Assembly (NCBI GenBank): GCA_030141605.1
Contig: JAQGDQ010000614.1
Span: forward strand, 1 to 64,000
Direction of reading: 5' to 3'
Origin: Tubiluchus corallicola
Taxonomy: Eukaryota > Priapulida > Priapulimorpha > Priapulimorphida > Tubiluchidae
Length of the DNA: 64,000 nt
A model generated the notes under the pieces. It made no database searches, was not told the origin of the DNA, and saw nothing but the letters and a program-made list of their open reading frames with translations. The position numbers were made by a program, and so were the translations under genes. Shown piece by piece: positions 1 through 12,800 of the stretch; positions within the stretch are counted from its first letter, which is position 1, and each line of letters starts with the position of its first letter.

Positions 1-3000
1 TATATAGTTTAATTTTGTACAACAACTTGACAACATTACATAGATAAGGCTTCTTCTGCCTAATTTTTACTTAAGTGTAAATTCGTCATTTAAGTCAGTT
101 TCATAAGAACTCCAGATGACAAAGTTTTTATTTTTCTGCTGTTATGTTGTCAGGACACGCATATCTAGGTACCATTACTATATATGCTTGTGGCTGATAA
201 ATAAATATATCCAGTAGCATCATAAGAATTGAATACAGTAGAGCTTTTAATATGTAAAAAAATCAACCACCTTATTGAGTTATGGATAAGAATGTATTGA
301 AATACTAGCCGCATACATTTTACTCAAATATATATGTCCTTTATCTGTTTTTCTTTGTATTTTTTCCTTCTTAAAATAGTTCGGTCAGTGCACAAGTAAG
401 CAGAGCAGTTCAAATCTGGTATGTGCCAGCGATAATGACATTGACATGGTGATCATTGTAATGCGCGAGTAAAAACTTTGCATTTAGACATCTAGGTTTT
501 ATCCAACAGTTAAATTCAAATTTAAGGATTTTAAGCGACAGTGCAAACATTACAATTTTGCATAAGTGCCAGAGCATCACTAACGTACATTGACTCAGAA
601 AAGATGCAAAGTTTCGTTAATACCGAGAAGTAGTAAACATGGCAAGCTTAGTAAGTAAGTAAGTTTTTTGTCGCCTTATTACAATATGTTCAGCACAAGA
701 ATCAGTGATGTTAATTAAATAAAAACAAAATAACTTTGTGATTAATAAATTATAATCACAGTGTTATTTTGAAAAGCAGGAGTAGAATCATTTTATCTCA
801 GTGCAAGGCCCAATCAAGAACTTGTGAAGAGAATAGGTATGGCACGAAGATTTAATTTCCAAAATTGAATCAAATCCGAATCTCACATTTTTGCAGTTTG
901 CGAAACCGAACCAAATCTGAATTTTTAATCTGCTTAATTTTCTATATCAGATTGAATCCAAGTCCTTTAATTTGATGCCAGTCAGGTTTTTCATCTTAGG
1001 ATAAGTGCAGTGTTTGTTGCAATGGATGTTAATAGTTATGATGAAACATAAAGGTTTTGCTATACTCAGTAAAATTTCTGAGTTCAGATTTAGTTTTTGG
1101 GTTAGTTTATGTTTAGCTTGCTTTGTTCTTTGTACTTAGAATTAAGAGAAACTTTAGCATATTTTGTTACTGCTTTCTTATTTAAACTTCGTTAGTAAAC
1201 TTTAGAAATTAAAGAAATTAAACACAACACATGTGTAAGATATCGTGACGTATCGTCTGTGTTCAAAACAAAGCTGGTTTAGAAGCAGCATAACCGAAAT
1301 CCTGTGCAAGTTAAGTCATTATATTCCTAGTCAGTCGGTTGTTGATTTGACATATAATTTGTGTGGTGCACAACTTTTGCGGAAAGGGCTTTAAGCTCCT
1401 CAAAAAGATACATGGACTGTGATGTCATATCGCATCCCAAATATTTTTTTTAATTTTTCCACTTTAAAGACATGCCACAAGACAAAATTGGTCTTTGAAA
1501 AGTGAGCTCATGGTCTAAATCATAGACTTGCTTTCCTTCTTCGGTCCTCATTAGGCTTCTGCAATTTAGGTAATTATTTCTTCAACAAATAGTTATCAAA
1601 ACACTTTGCTTCACCAAAAAAATTATATTGGTGTTTAAAAAACAAGAGAAATCAGAATGTAATAGGCTTGAAAGATGTCTGTAGTTTTTTTTATACTGTA
1701 ACTGCATAGTTAGACCTAAGACTAGCACTCGATTTTTAATTTTTTAGGATGTTGTAAACCATCGCATCTGGTGCACACATCACATATGTGTTTCTAACAT
1801 GGCTTCGTAAGCCATTGTTATGGCTGAGTCAGCCATAGCCCAGTCCTCCACAGAGAGGTGGGTCTGTGCAGAGTACGGGATGAATGTCCATCGTATTCTT
1901 GTAACCACAAACAAACTTACCATAGCTTAAGGAGAAAAATTGTGTATTGCTACTTTTTGAAATAATTTGGTAAGTATTGGAATATTTTGATTCTTTGAAT
2001 GTTTTAATGCTAGATCTATTGTTAGATTTACTTTAGTTATGAAACAGTACATTGGTATATCAACTTCTCACTTTCTGCTTTCTCATATCTCACCAGACTT
2101 CAGTTGCTGGATATCAGTTCTAATGTAGCAATTGGTACCGAATGGATACTTCTCTCTTTACTTTTGTAATTTTTTCCTAGGTCAGTTCTCTATATACGTT
2201 CTTCCCAGTTTGGTCAAGTTAAGAGATGTAGAGGGTAAAATTTTATTGAGTTTACAAAAAAACTTTTATGTGACAATCCATGAATGTATCATTAAAATTT
2301 TTGTGTTGGAAATCTTTTTTGGGTTGTGGGCTCGACCCGAATCGCTGCTCGTTTAGATGTTGTTTTTGAAAAAAGCTTAAGGCTCGATGGAATTTGCAAT
2401 GGATCTTCACGTGAAACGTCACACGAATATACTAGAATATATTTTACACTGATTGACTGAGGCAGATTTTTAATCTGCATGTTGAATTCAAGATGGCGAC
2501 AATATCATATTTTTTCGAAAAATGCCTAAAGCTCTGCAAGTTTGCATCAGTATGAAACTCTGCAAGCACATGCTAGAATAAATTCTGTATCAACTGACAT
2601 AGTCGGATTTTCAATTTCATCTGCCATTTCAAATTCAAGATAGCTGCAAAAACATTATTTTGCAAAAGGTTTGAGGCTTCGTAAGTTCGTTTCGGATCAT
2701 CACGAAACTTTACATAGGATAATATATAGTGTAATAAAATATTACTGACATAGTATTTTCAATCTGGCATTTTGAATTGAAGACGACGGCAATAAGGTTA
2801 TTTTCAAAAAAACTTAATGCTTTGCGAATTCGCAGTGTGGCATCATGAAACTTACAGAACTATATTGTTGAAAAAAATTTGCATAGATTGGCAGAGCTAG
2901 ATTTCTGATTTAATTTGCAACAGATCCACGTGAAACTCTACAGGAATATACTAGAACGATTTCTGCATTGATTGACAGAGTCAGATTTTCGATTTGTCAT

Positions 3001-3848
3001 CATAAATTCAAGATGATGGCATTGATGTATTTATCTCTGACGCATAATCTTCAGTTCATTGAGTCCATCGGCCAATAGTTGTTTTTGAAAGTTGGCGAGT
3101 TAAGATCTTACAGATGACTTGATCGTTTTTTTAGTCTTGTATTTAAGTTGTGTACATGGTTTGGCATGTGGGAAAATAACCATTGATCAGCTTATCTTTT
3201 TGAACTTAACTCGATATTAAAAATATAAAACTAAATGTATATGCGTGATATTAGGACTATGAAACTAAATGTATATCAGAAATAGCTATTCATAATTTTT
3301 TTCAATCAAATTGTTGTGAGAATTTTTGAGATTTATTGCAGCAAAGTGAAATTAAGCATGCTTTGCTATGGTGACTAGTATCAGAATCACTGCTGTCATC
3401 TAAATGTAATAATATAATGTAATGTGACTGAACTATGCAGTCTGGTATGCTTAATTAAATGTTGTAACATTATATTGCTTTGAAATGTGCATTCGAACTA
3501 ATTTTAGATTTCCAATAATTCATGCCACATTGTAGACAGAACATTTCAGTGCTGGTACAGCAAAGTTGGCAAACTCTCACTTCTGTTTCTTATTTGCAAA
3601 GCTTTAGGGATTCTGTTTTCACTTTATTTTCAGGAAATTCTCTAAAGCTTTGTAAACCGAAAAAAAATCCTGCACCAATATCTCACTTCTAGCACTTCAG
3701 TGATTTCTTTCCGACCACATAATGAGACAGTAATAAATTAGTCACGTTTCTCTGAAATTTGGTAACAGACGACACGGAATTGGTGCTGCTCTAGTCTGAA
3801 GGTGTAAGCTCAGTGTGTAGGCGATAGCTTGGCATCTGGTTCAAGGTT
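1..3848. other. Upstream non-coding flank
   Basis: I see no convincing coding exon in this stretch on either strand; the open frames are short, and none shows a domain or a splice-bounded exon. It holds two adjacent perfect small hairpins (1799-1836) and a decayed tandem repeat (about 2370-3040). The last ~100 bases before the ATG at 3849 probably contain the 5' UTR of the CCCH gene, but no clear core promoter motif is visible. Confidence 0.6.
2370..3040. repeat. Decayed ~145-bp tandem repeat, about 4.5 units
   Basis: Successive units begin near 2381, 2525, 2670, 2812 and 2925. They share a run of sub-blocks in the same order: GCTCTGCAAGTTTG-like, ATCATGAAACTCTAC-like, ATACTAGAA-like, TTGACAGAGTCAGATTTTC-like, then TTCAAGATGGCGGCAAT-like and a run TTTTCAAAAAA. 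Units diverge strongly and the fourth is shortened. No coding potential is evident. It is an old satellite-like array or a decayed internally repetitive element. Confidence 0.7.
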
Positions 3849-6800
3849 ATGAAAATCGCACTGCAGACAAGAAATGTTCAATCATCTCTGCAGTCCTGGT
3901 TAGACAACGAGTTAGAAGTTAGAGGAATAGATGCTGTTATCTATACACGCTACATCTTGAGCCTTCTGCAGCAGGTAATATTTAATGTGACATTTTCCTC
4001 TTATAAACCACTAGAAACTCCTTTTTGGAGCTGCAAAAGGGTAAATTCATTTAGTTGGTCAGTGATATGGATTATTTTGTTGTTGATAAGCTTAACATTA
4101 CTTTACCCCTTTGTTGTCTGTTTATTAAGACTTTTGTATCTTGCTTGTAAGTTTTTTTATGTTCACTAAATGAGAAGAGAGCTTGATTCTCTGAGTTATG
4201 CCATTAGCAGCGTGCCATGTAGCAAGCCCTGATATCACTTACTGAACACAAGAAATTAAAAATCCTTACATCTGGAGTTACATTGTCAAGCTTGACACAA
4301 GCCACTACCACTGTTTTTTGCATTCAACAAGTTCTGCGAAGTATGTTTTTTTCATCAACCTGTCAAAGAGCGAAAACCAAGTTAGGACCAATCAAAAAGA
4401 AAGTCACTTCAAGAAAACTGAGATTTTCTGTTGCTGTTTCGATGGGATTTGATCTGGCTGTCCTCTAGTGGCTAGCCACAAATTATACACTGGAAAGTCA
4501 TTTAAACTAAAAACAAAGTTTTAGAAGTTTATAAAGGATTTGCAAGCCAAACATCATGGTGTAATCATTGGTGATGTACTCATAGTCGACCTTAGATCAA
4601 GTAATGTTTACTACAAATAAAATTACCATGTTGTTAAATCACCCTCACTTACACTATAAGACCGTGATGTTAATGTCGCATGATCGTGACCACATTTTAA
4701 TTCTTGTCACATCAACTTTTTGTCTTTCAAGGAAATATTCTATGACTATGAAGAGGAAGAGGCTGTGCTGAATAAGCTGTTTGAGTATCGTAAATCAAAG
4801 CAAAAGTCAGGTAGACGTAGACGAGGACCATCACCTTCATTTGGCCGACATGGCATGGATCCTGAGAAAGTAAAGAAATTGGCTGCCATCGAATGTTTAC
4901 TTTCTGCTTCTGATGAGGTATGTGCTAGCGATTGTGACAGCTATTCATTTATAGGTTGCCGTAGTTTAGTCAGTAAGTTTAGAACAGATAAAGTATGTAT
5001 TCTTTGACAATTTTGAGGCCAAAGAGATGCAACGTACAGAAGACATTGTGAATGCAACATACAGAAAACATTTTGACACTGCCAAAATTTTGGTCCACCC
5101 GAGGTCACCCAAAGGTCTCAACAGAGAATGCCTCTATCATGTCGAGTAATATACCAAGTTAAAGGGTGAGGCGAGTTTGACACTAACAAATGTTGGCCTA
5201 CCTGGGATCACCTAAAGGTCATCTACAGGGAATCTCTCAAATATATTGTGTAACAAACATATCAAATTAAAACTTAGAGCGAGATGGGTTTGACACTGCC
5301 ACATTTTGGTCCAGCTGTGGTCACCTAAAGGGCATTTACAGGGAATGTGTCAAACATATTGTGTAAGATATTCAAATGAAGCTTACACCGAGGCGGCTTG
5401 ACATGGTTCATTAAAACATCGAACGTCGTTGACAAATGACTTAATTCTCTTTATTTTGCCAAATCCTTTTGTCCTTCATCTTGGATTTGTGGCAACCTTT
5501 GCATAAAATGCATTTCAAACTGAATGACCAATGTCAAAAATATTGGGCCCTCTAGGGTCAGCTAAAGAGCATCTAAAGGGAATGTCGCAAACAATTGTGT
5601 AATAATTATAGCAACTTAAAGCTTTTGGTAAGGTGGGTTTACAAGGTTCATGGAAAGGTCAGTGGAAGAGCATCACAACAAAAGCACTAAGATCACAGGA
5701 GTAAAGGCTTCCTTTTCATAAAATAACTAATTAGGTTTTTGAAACTACTTACTTAGCCACTTACATAAATGTTTACCAATTCACTCATGCACTTACTTAG
5801 TCCAGTAGTTACTTTTGGTCTCCCAGCAATAATGATAAGAACTTCAAATGAGTGTACATTTCACTGTTATTCGCTGACCTGTGTGTGTTTCCGTAACACG
5901 GTTTTATGACTTTCTTTGTATTGTTAGAGTATGTACAATTGAATAAAATTTACTTCAAAACTTCTTGGAGTCTTGTTTTATCAATTTCAAAACAAATACA
6001 ACTTTCAGAAACCATTATAATGTAACAGTTCTCGACATGACAAAATTTTGCCCCACGCAGGCTCACCACCATTTTACATAATAGTATACGATTTTTCATC
6101 AGGGGACCTGTGCTGTCATTGATGGTGTAGCTGTTGTTGATAAACACTGCAGTGTATGACTATTAATCAAAAGTTTTCTTAATCACGCTTATATATAACT
6201 TTTCTTGCGATTAATAGCCTGATAAACATGTTACTAGTTTGTTTAAGTATGAGGAATCTTCGCTGTTGACAAAAGCTGTATCACGTAGTTCTGCCAACCA
6301 TTGTTTAGTTTGGAGAGTTCATACGTTTCCACTGCGTCCACACACACAGACGGAATTTTTCTGTATGACTCGCATAGACAAAAATTGAAGTAATAATGTG
6401 ACTTATTTATTATCATTATTAGAATCATTATTTTCTGGGCATGTCATTTTCATTGTGTTCGCACAAAAAGCCATGTACACAAATTGATACGCACTTCAAC
6501 TGAAAAGCCTTCATCATTGTGATACGCCTTTTTTCTGTGGACGTAAAATTCATTTCTGTACATGCTGTAGAGTTTAGACATTCGCTTTGTGACAAATTGA
6601 CCCTAAATACAGTCACAGAGATTTCACAAGGCAGATTTAGATTGAAATAGCTTTTGAGGCCAATGATGAAGCAGCAATATTTAGTCCTTGTTATTGATTT
6701 TACTTTTTTGAATGTTTCCATGAATTTGGGGCTGGTTTTGCAATTTTTTGATCCCTGTTGTCAAATTCATGGTAGGGATTTACACTGTACGCTATTTTTG

Positions 6801-9800
6801 CAGAATTTCGACTTTGTCCCATCTGTTAATCTATTGCTATTGCAAAACATTCATAGACCTATTGTACTTTCTTAAAATTCCTTTGCATGTATAATTACAA
6901 AAATTATAAGAAACTAGCTATTATCAGTTGTATAATATTAAAGCTGCTTTTTGTTTCAACAACTCAAAGTGAATATCTATAGGCGGTACAAAAAAGTTGT
7001 AATATATGAACGTGTAAAATTTTTAAACTAAATAAAATTCAAAAAGAGATAGTTTTGCAGTTGCAGTATGCTTGAGCACTGTTTTTCATCCATTATAACT
7101 TGTTGCAGTATTCACTGTTTCTGAAAACTGTGTGTTGTCACTTGCTGTATTGCCGATTTGCTCCTTCGTAAACCATTAAAACGAAATAAATGCTTCTTTC
7201 TCCTAGATACTCAAGTCCCATGTCAAGATTTCGTTCTAAAAATTTTACCACGTTGTAATTAAGGTTGAGATGGTTAAACGTTTAACTGACCGCTAACTGG
7301 CTGTAGCTGTTTAGAAAATCACTAACCATTTAACCATTCTTTCTTTTACATTTTAACATCACACTCGCTGTTTTTTCACAAACAATCACACAAACCACAC
7401 AGAAAATCATTGATAAAATTTGCTTTTAGTTATTGTCCTGCATAACCATTAAGTGCTTGAAGTCAAAATTCTCGGCTTTCTATTGCAATAGCAAAATACA
7501 TTTCTAATTCGTAAAACATGAAAGATTTTAGACAACATCAGAGCAATCCCATAGGCTACAGCGATTGGTTAAGTTTTTCAAACAAGTTTTCGTACCACCA
7601 GTAAAAATTAGTCTTACAAAGATCATGCATATTTCTCGATTTTGTTCTGCAATAAAACGACTAGTAATTTGTTTAAAATTGTGCACAGAAATCACAGTTA
7701 AATTATTCTAATTGCATGATGTTTCAATCGTTTTAATGATAAAGAACATTATGTGACTGAAGTGCTGAATTATTCGAATCTATAGTTTTAGGTTCGAATG
7801 GAGTTCGAACTAAAAAAATCGTTCGAATCGAATTCGATTTGTTTCATGCTCACTCCTAGAAGACATACTAAGTTGAACGAATATATATTATTATATGTTG
7901 TTAGATTTAGGCAATTTCTTCATATTAGTTTGTCATGTGAATGACGCCATCAAGAAACGTTTACATGATTCGTCGCCCGCAATTAATAACATTTAAACGG
8001 TTAACTAAAAAGCCTAACCATCTCAACCTATACTTCATAATGAGTATGGATGCAGTGAAAACAACTTGTAAATGTAAAATGTGTGGACAGAAAAATCTGT
8101 GTATGTGCATGTCAGTACGGAAGTAGTGGAAATGCGACCTTAATTAGATTTAATCTCACTGGGAATTTCAGTAGAATGCTTTATTGTTGGTGTCCCGTAT
8201 ATAAGCACTGTTCACCTAGCAGTAAAATATTGTCTGTGTTATGCCCTTAGAACTACAGTTTGCTTGCACATGCAGTAAGACTTACCAATGTTAACTCACA
8301 AATAAAAATATATAATACTAATTCATGGTAAAAGCAAGCCAAAACAAAAAGCAGTTGTTAGAAGCGCAACATACTTAGAAGTAAATTTTATAAGTGGTTA
8401 AGCACTTCAGATATTTTGTTGCATTTTATGTTAATAAGACACGTTAGACAATCGGATTGGAATGCTGGCAATATTGATGTTTAGATTGTCAGATTTGATA
8501 TTCGGTATGAGTAAAAACTGGATTCAGCACTAGCCAATCCAAACTTTGGGTTTTAATACCTACATTGAAACATATTGTAAATAAGTTGTTCTGATTCTTT
8601 GCCATCAGCTTTTACTCTGAAAAGAAATCACTGAGATGGTGAATTCGTAGTAATGTGGCAGTTGTTAAGTTTTTTATTTTATTTTAAAGTTTTTGTGATT
8701 CCCTTGCACTTGTCATATTTACCTAGTTATGAGCTTTTCATTATATGAATCCATGTTAGTCGTGGTTTTGCATTGCAAATAAACGTAGTTTGAGATGTAA
8801 GATTGTAGCTCTTTCTGTATTGATGGTGTTGTGCATATTACCATGATTCCGAAGTTTTGAAACTAAGTATCGTACTAGTAAATTGAAATGGGTTCTTGGG
8901 AGTCATTCATCTAAGCAGCTTTGATATGATTGATTGGTAATTCAGCTTTTAAATTTTTGTTACTAATCTGCAGCAAAAAACATTTAATGTGCTTGTACAT
9001 AAGTGTGTAAGTATGATGGCAAAAGTAAGAAGTATAATTGCAGCACCAAATTTGTGCCCTGCAGAATCTCTGTTTCTTATTGGTGAACATGGTGTGCTTA
9101 AACAATCGAAATCTGGTGTGTTTGAAGCCCACATCAGAGACTAGCAGATATTAGCAATCAACAATATAATTAGCATCTGTAGTAGAGTATTTATTTGCAA
9201 AGTTTGTCTTGTGTGTTCCCAGCAATATTATAAGAAAGTTTTGATTCTGCTTAGTTATCCCTGTTCGCATGTGGTCTTTTCTTGCATTAGGCCGGCCACA
9301 AAAAAAATCGTTTTTGTGTTACATTGTGAGCTCAAAAACTGTCAATTGGGAGGGCAAATTTTTTTTTAAAAAAAAACTTGAAGTTTGTGAATGTTTAAAG
9401 CTGAATCATAGAATATTTAAATTCTATTGAAACCAGTTTGTTTATTTTCCACTGGTTAGCAGTAATGTTCTAAATTCCTTCAATGTGCATTTTTTCACAC
9501 TTTGCCTTTTAGTTTTTCACACATTATCTATTATCGTATATTTTCTTTTTGTGCAGTATGAAGCCTTGAATTATCTTATGTTCTGATAATTATAGTATAA
9601 GCCGCAATACTACTCAGTCATTAATACGATAATTTCGCGGAAAATACTATAATTTTCAGCCTCCAATATAATAATCAGCACCACACAAAACAGCAATCCC
9701 GGCCCTGCCCGAGAGTTAACTATAAAAGAAAAAGACTGTGCCCTCGCTGAAACAACGATGTTATTTTGAATTAAAAAAATATGCTATTTTATAAGACTGC

Positions 9801-12800
9801 ACCAGTTACGCACCATTCCGGGCCGGGTGTACAATAAAAAATTACCTGGGGGATCAGACGGAAACAGAAATATTTTTATTGTCGGCTTTATCGGGGTTGT
9901 ATCATCAAGTTGGCAATTACTAGCAACTTGCGTACATCTGAAAATATAGAATTTGCTGGTGGGCTTAAATTCTGTAAAGTTTATATTTAAGCGTTAAACC
10001 ACTTGGAATACAGAAATGACTAAAAGTTCTGGAGAGCATCCATGTATTGTTCAGTGTTGGCAATCTTTGCCTGATGCTTACTTATTTAATGATTCTGGAC
10101 TAAGAACAGTTTAAGCCTAAGCACTTAGACTACCTTTGTTTAGGTTTTTGACAACAGATGTCACCGAGTTACTGGAGTTATTGTGCTGTCACATGAATAC
10201 GGAGAGACTTGTTAATGTGAAATTTATTGCATGTTTCAATGATTTTGACGAAGTCGGTTTTTAGATTCTTGGAAAGAGATGGATTTTTGCGTAAACTGTA
10301 ATAAAACAATTTGTGGCGTTGTTCCTGTTGCTTTCAACTTTATTGTTGCGCAATTCATAATTTGCTTATTTAACTTGAAATTGGTTTGGTTATTTTAGCT
10401 ACTTAGTAGTAAGTTTAGCATCATTGGAAACAGTGTAAATATTGTCAATAAAGAAGGAATTTGCAGTATTTAACAATAATTCAATATTCCAAATACTCGA
10501 CAGTAATCAAAATGTCTTTTTAAGATGTTCATGAACTGCTAATGACATCTAAGTGACATTACCACATGTATCGCCAGGTTTAAAATTTCCGGTGTAGAAT
10601 GATTTTTTTGCTGCTTTTTTGAGTAAATTAACGTTAAGAATGAATGAGGTTTAAATTTAACAAACAAATTAATCCAAGCAAGTTTTTTGTGAGTGAAAAT
10701 ACATTGCTAGAATTAGGATTTGGATCCCTCAGATTTACTTTTAGTTTGCCGACAATCAGTTTTACACTTGTCCAATAAAAAAATTACTTGTCACTCGGAA
10801 GCTGTAACACCAGTCGCTAATTTATTTATTTATATGTGATCAGCTTATATGAACATACAGAATGTCATATATATTCAAAAATATTCTTTGTTGAAGAGCA
10901 AATACATGCTTGCTGTGCTTTACCTGAGAAATAGTAGAGTGCCAGAACAGCAAAATTCAGATTGCTTTTAGGGCCAGTTTTAAGTTCAAAAAAACATGAG
11001 CTGTACTGTTTTGTAATTATAAAAAATGTTTTTCATTAGTTGCAGAATATTCTGTCAGTGCAGCGTGTTTCTTGGCTGTAGGCCTATATTAAATATTCTT
11101 TGCTGAGGAACAAATCAGTACTTGGTGATGTCTACCTAAGAAAGAACAGAAATGTACATCCAACTTCCTTTTGTAGCCAGTCTTGAGTTCAAACAAGCTA
11201 TACTTCTCTTAATTATAAACAAGTGATTTCTTTGTTTTGCCAATATATGGTTTAATTGTAGCGTTTATGTGTAATTTGGTAGAAGAAAATTTAACAAAAA
11301 TTTTCAAATAGGTCAATTCAGGTGTTGACAACGTGCTGTTCCTCTCCTCAGTCATGGTTAAGTTTTCTACACACACAGAAGGTCTTTGTTGAAGTTTTAC
11401 ACTGGCGTTAGTGGCTTGTTATAAAGAGCGTGCTGTTTGCTCTTCTAGTAAGTTTACAAAGCCCTCCGAACTCTCTTCTCAATGTCAGGCAGAGTTCCCA
11501 GAGTTGACTGCACGGTCTGGCTTCATGCGCTAGTTAACGTCTAAGCTGAGCATGTGACTACAGGCTTCCACTAGTTCTCTGTTTTTGATATTTTCTACAA
11601 CACTTCAGTGGACAAGGAGGTCTACGTGTGATATTTTGTACAGTAGGCCAGGCAGTATTTTCTATAATTTTAGTGCTTCTACTGTAGTGAATGTGTTTTT
11701 TACATCTTCATATATTTATAACATCACATCAGCAGACGAAGCTGAAGCTTTTAAGAGAGATGTACTTTTGATACTACATCACCGTTTAAACCACGGCTAT
11801 TCCAGTTCATTTTTGCTGTACGTGTATACCGGCTCTTTATGTATATACATATTAACTGGTACAAAATTTTTCCATGAAGCAGTGGGACTATGCTTCTTTG
11901 TTTGAAATTCTTCATCTGATTTGCTGCAGCATGAAAAGTAAGTAGGTCATTTAACTTTCTCTTCTAGCTGTAATCAACACACTGTTTCAGGGACGTGCTG
12001 TATTGCATTCTAGTTTATTGGCATGCGAAAGTGAAGCCAGGTTTTCAATGGCTTGTCCCAGAGCTGAGCAAGCTGTTGCTGTTTAGTCGGCAGTTCGTCA
12101 AACCATTGTGGGTCAAACAGCGGTTACCTTACAACCTGTTTGCATTTGTTATTTGCCTTGATGCCTGATAGTGGGAAATTTTGCTGCCAAGGTCAAGATG
12201 CCTGTGATAGTCTGTTATAGTGGTGCATTGAGAAAATAATAATCATTTTCTCTTTGGATGAACTGCCTTTCTTACTGTCTCTCTAGAAACTTCTAAGAAA
12301 ATCTCATTGAAATATTTACGTACAGTTTTGTTTAGTTGCATAGGGTGGGCATATTACTTATTCCAAAACACCACTAGTCTCCAGCTTAAAAATTAAAAAG
12401 TGGATATTTCACACTCTCACTTGTTCGTTCTTAATACTACATGTGTTCTTCAGTAATTGACAAAACAACGTGATTAAACAGAGCTAGCAGACAAGAAGAA
12501 GCAGCAAGGTGGCAGATGTCCTATTACTGCCCTTACCAGTTGATTTGAGCACAATTCACTGAATTGATAAGTAGTGTCTGTTTTGCTGTTGTTGTGTTGT
12601 TACCTTGTAGCTAATTCTTGAAACAGGAAAAACACAATGTAGACAAAAAAGAATTTTACCCCCTCCCTCAGGGAGTATACAGGAGAGGAGGCTTCTGTTT
12701 TGCTGTTGTGTTGTTACCTTGTAGCTAATTCTTATAATAGGGAAAACCCAATGGAGACAAAAAAGAATTTTATCCCCTCCCCCCAGGGCGTATACAGGAG

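Noticed and set aside
1740-1900. tRNA gene or tRNA-derived SINE near the twin hairpins
   Set aside because: No acceptable A-box and B-box pair or cloverleaf can be drawn.
11585-11905. 106-codon open frame in the big intron
   Set aside because: No domain, no splice-consistent edges, and the joined exons on either side already match in phase without it.
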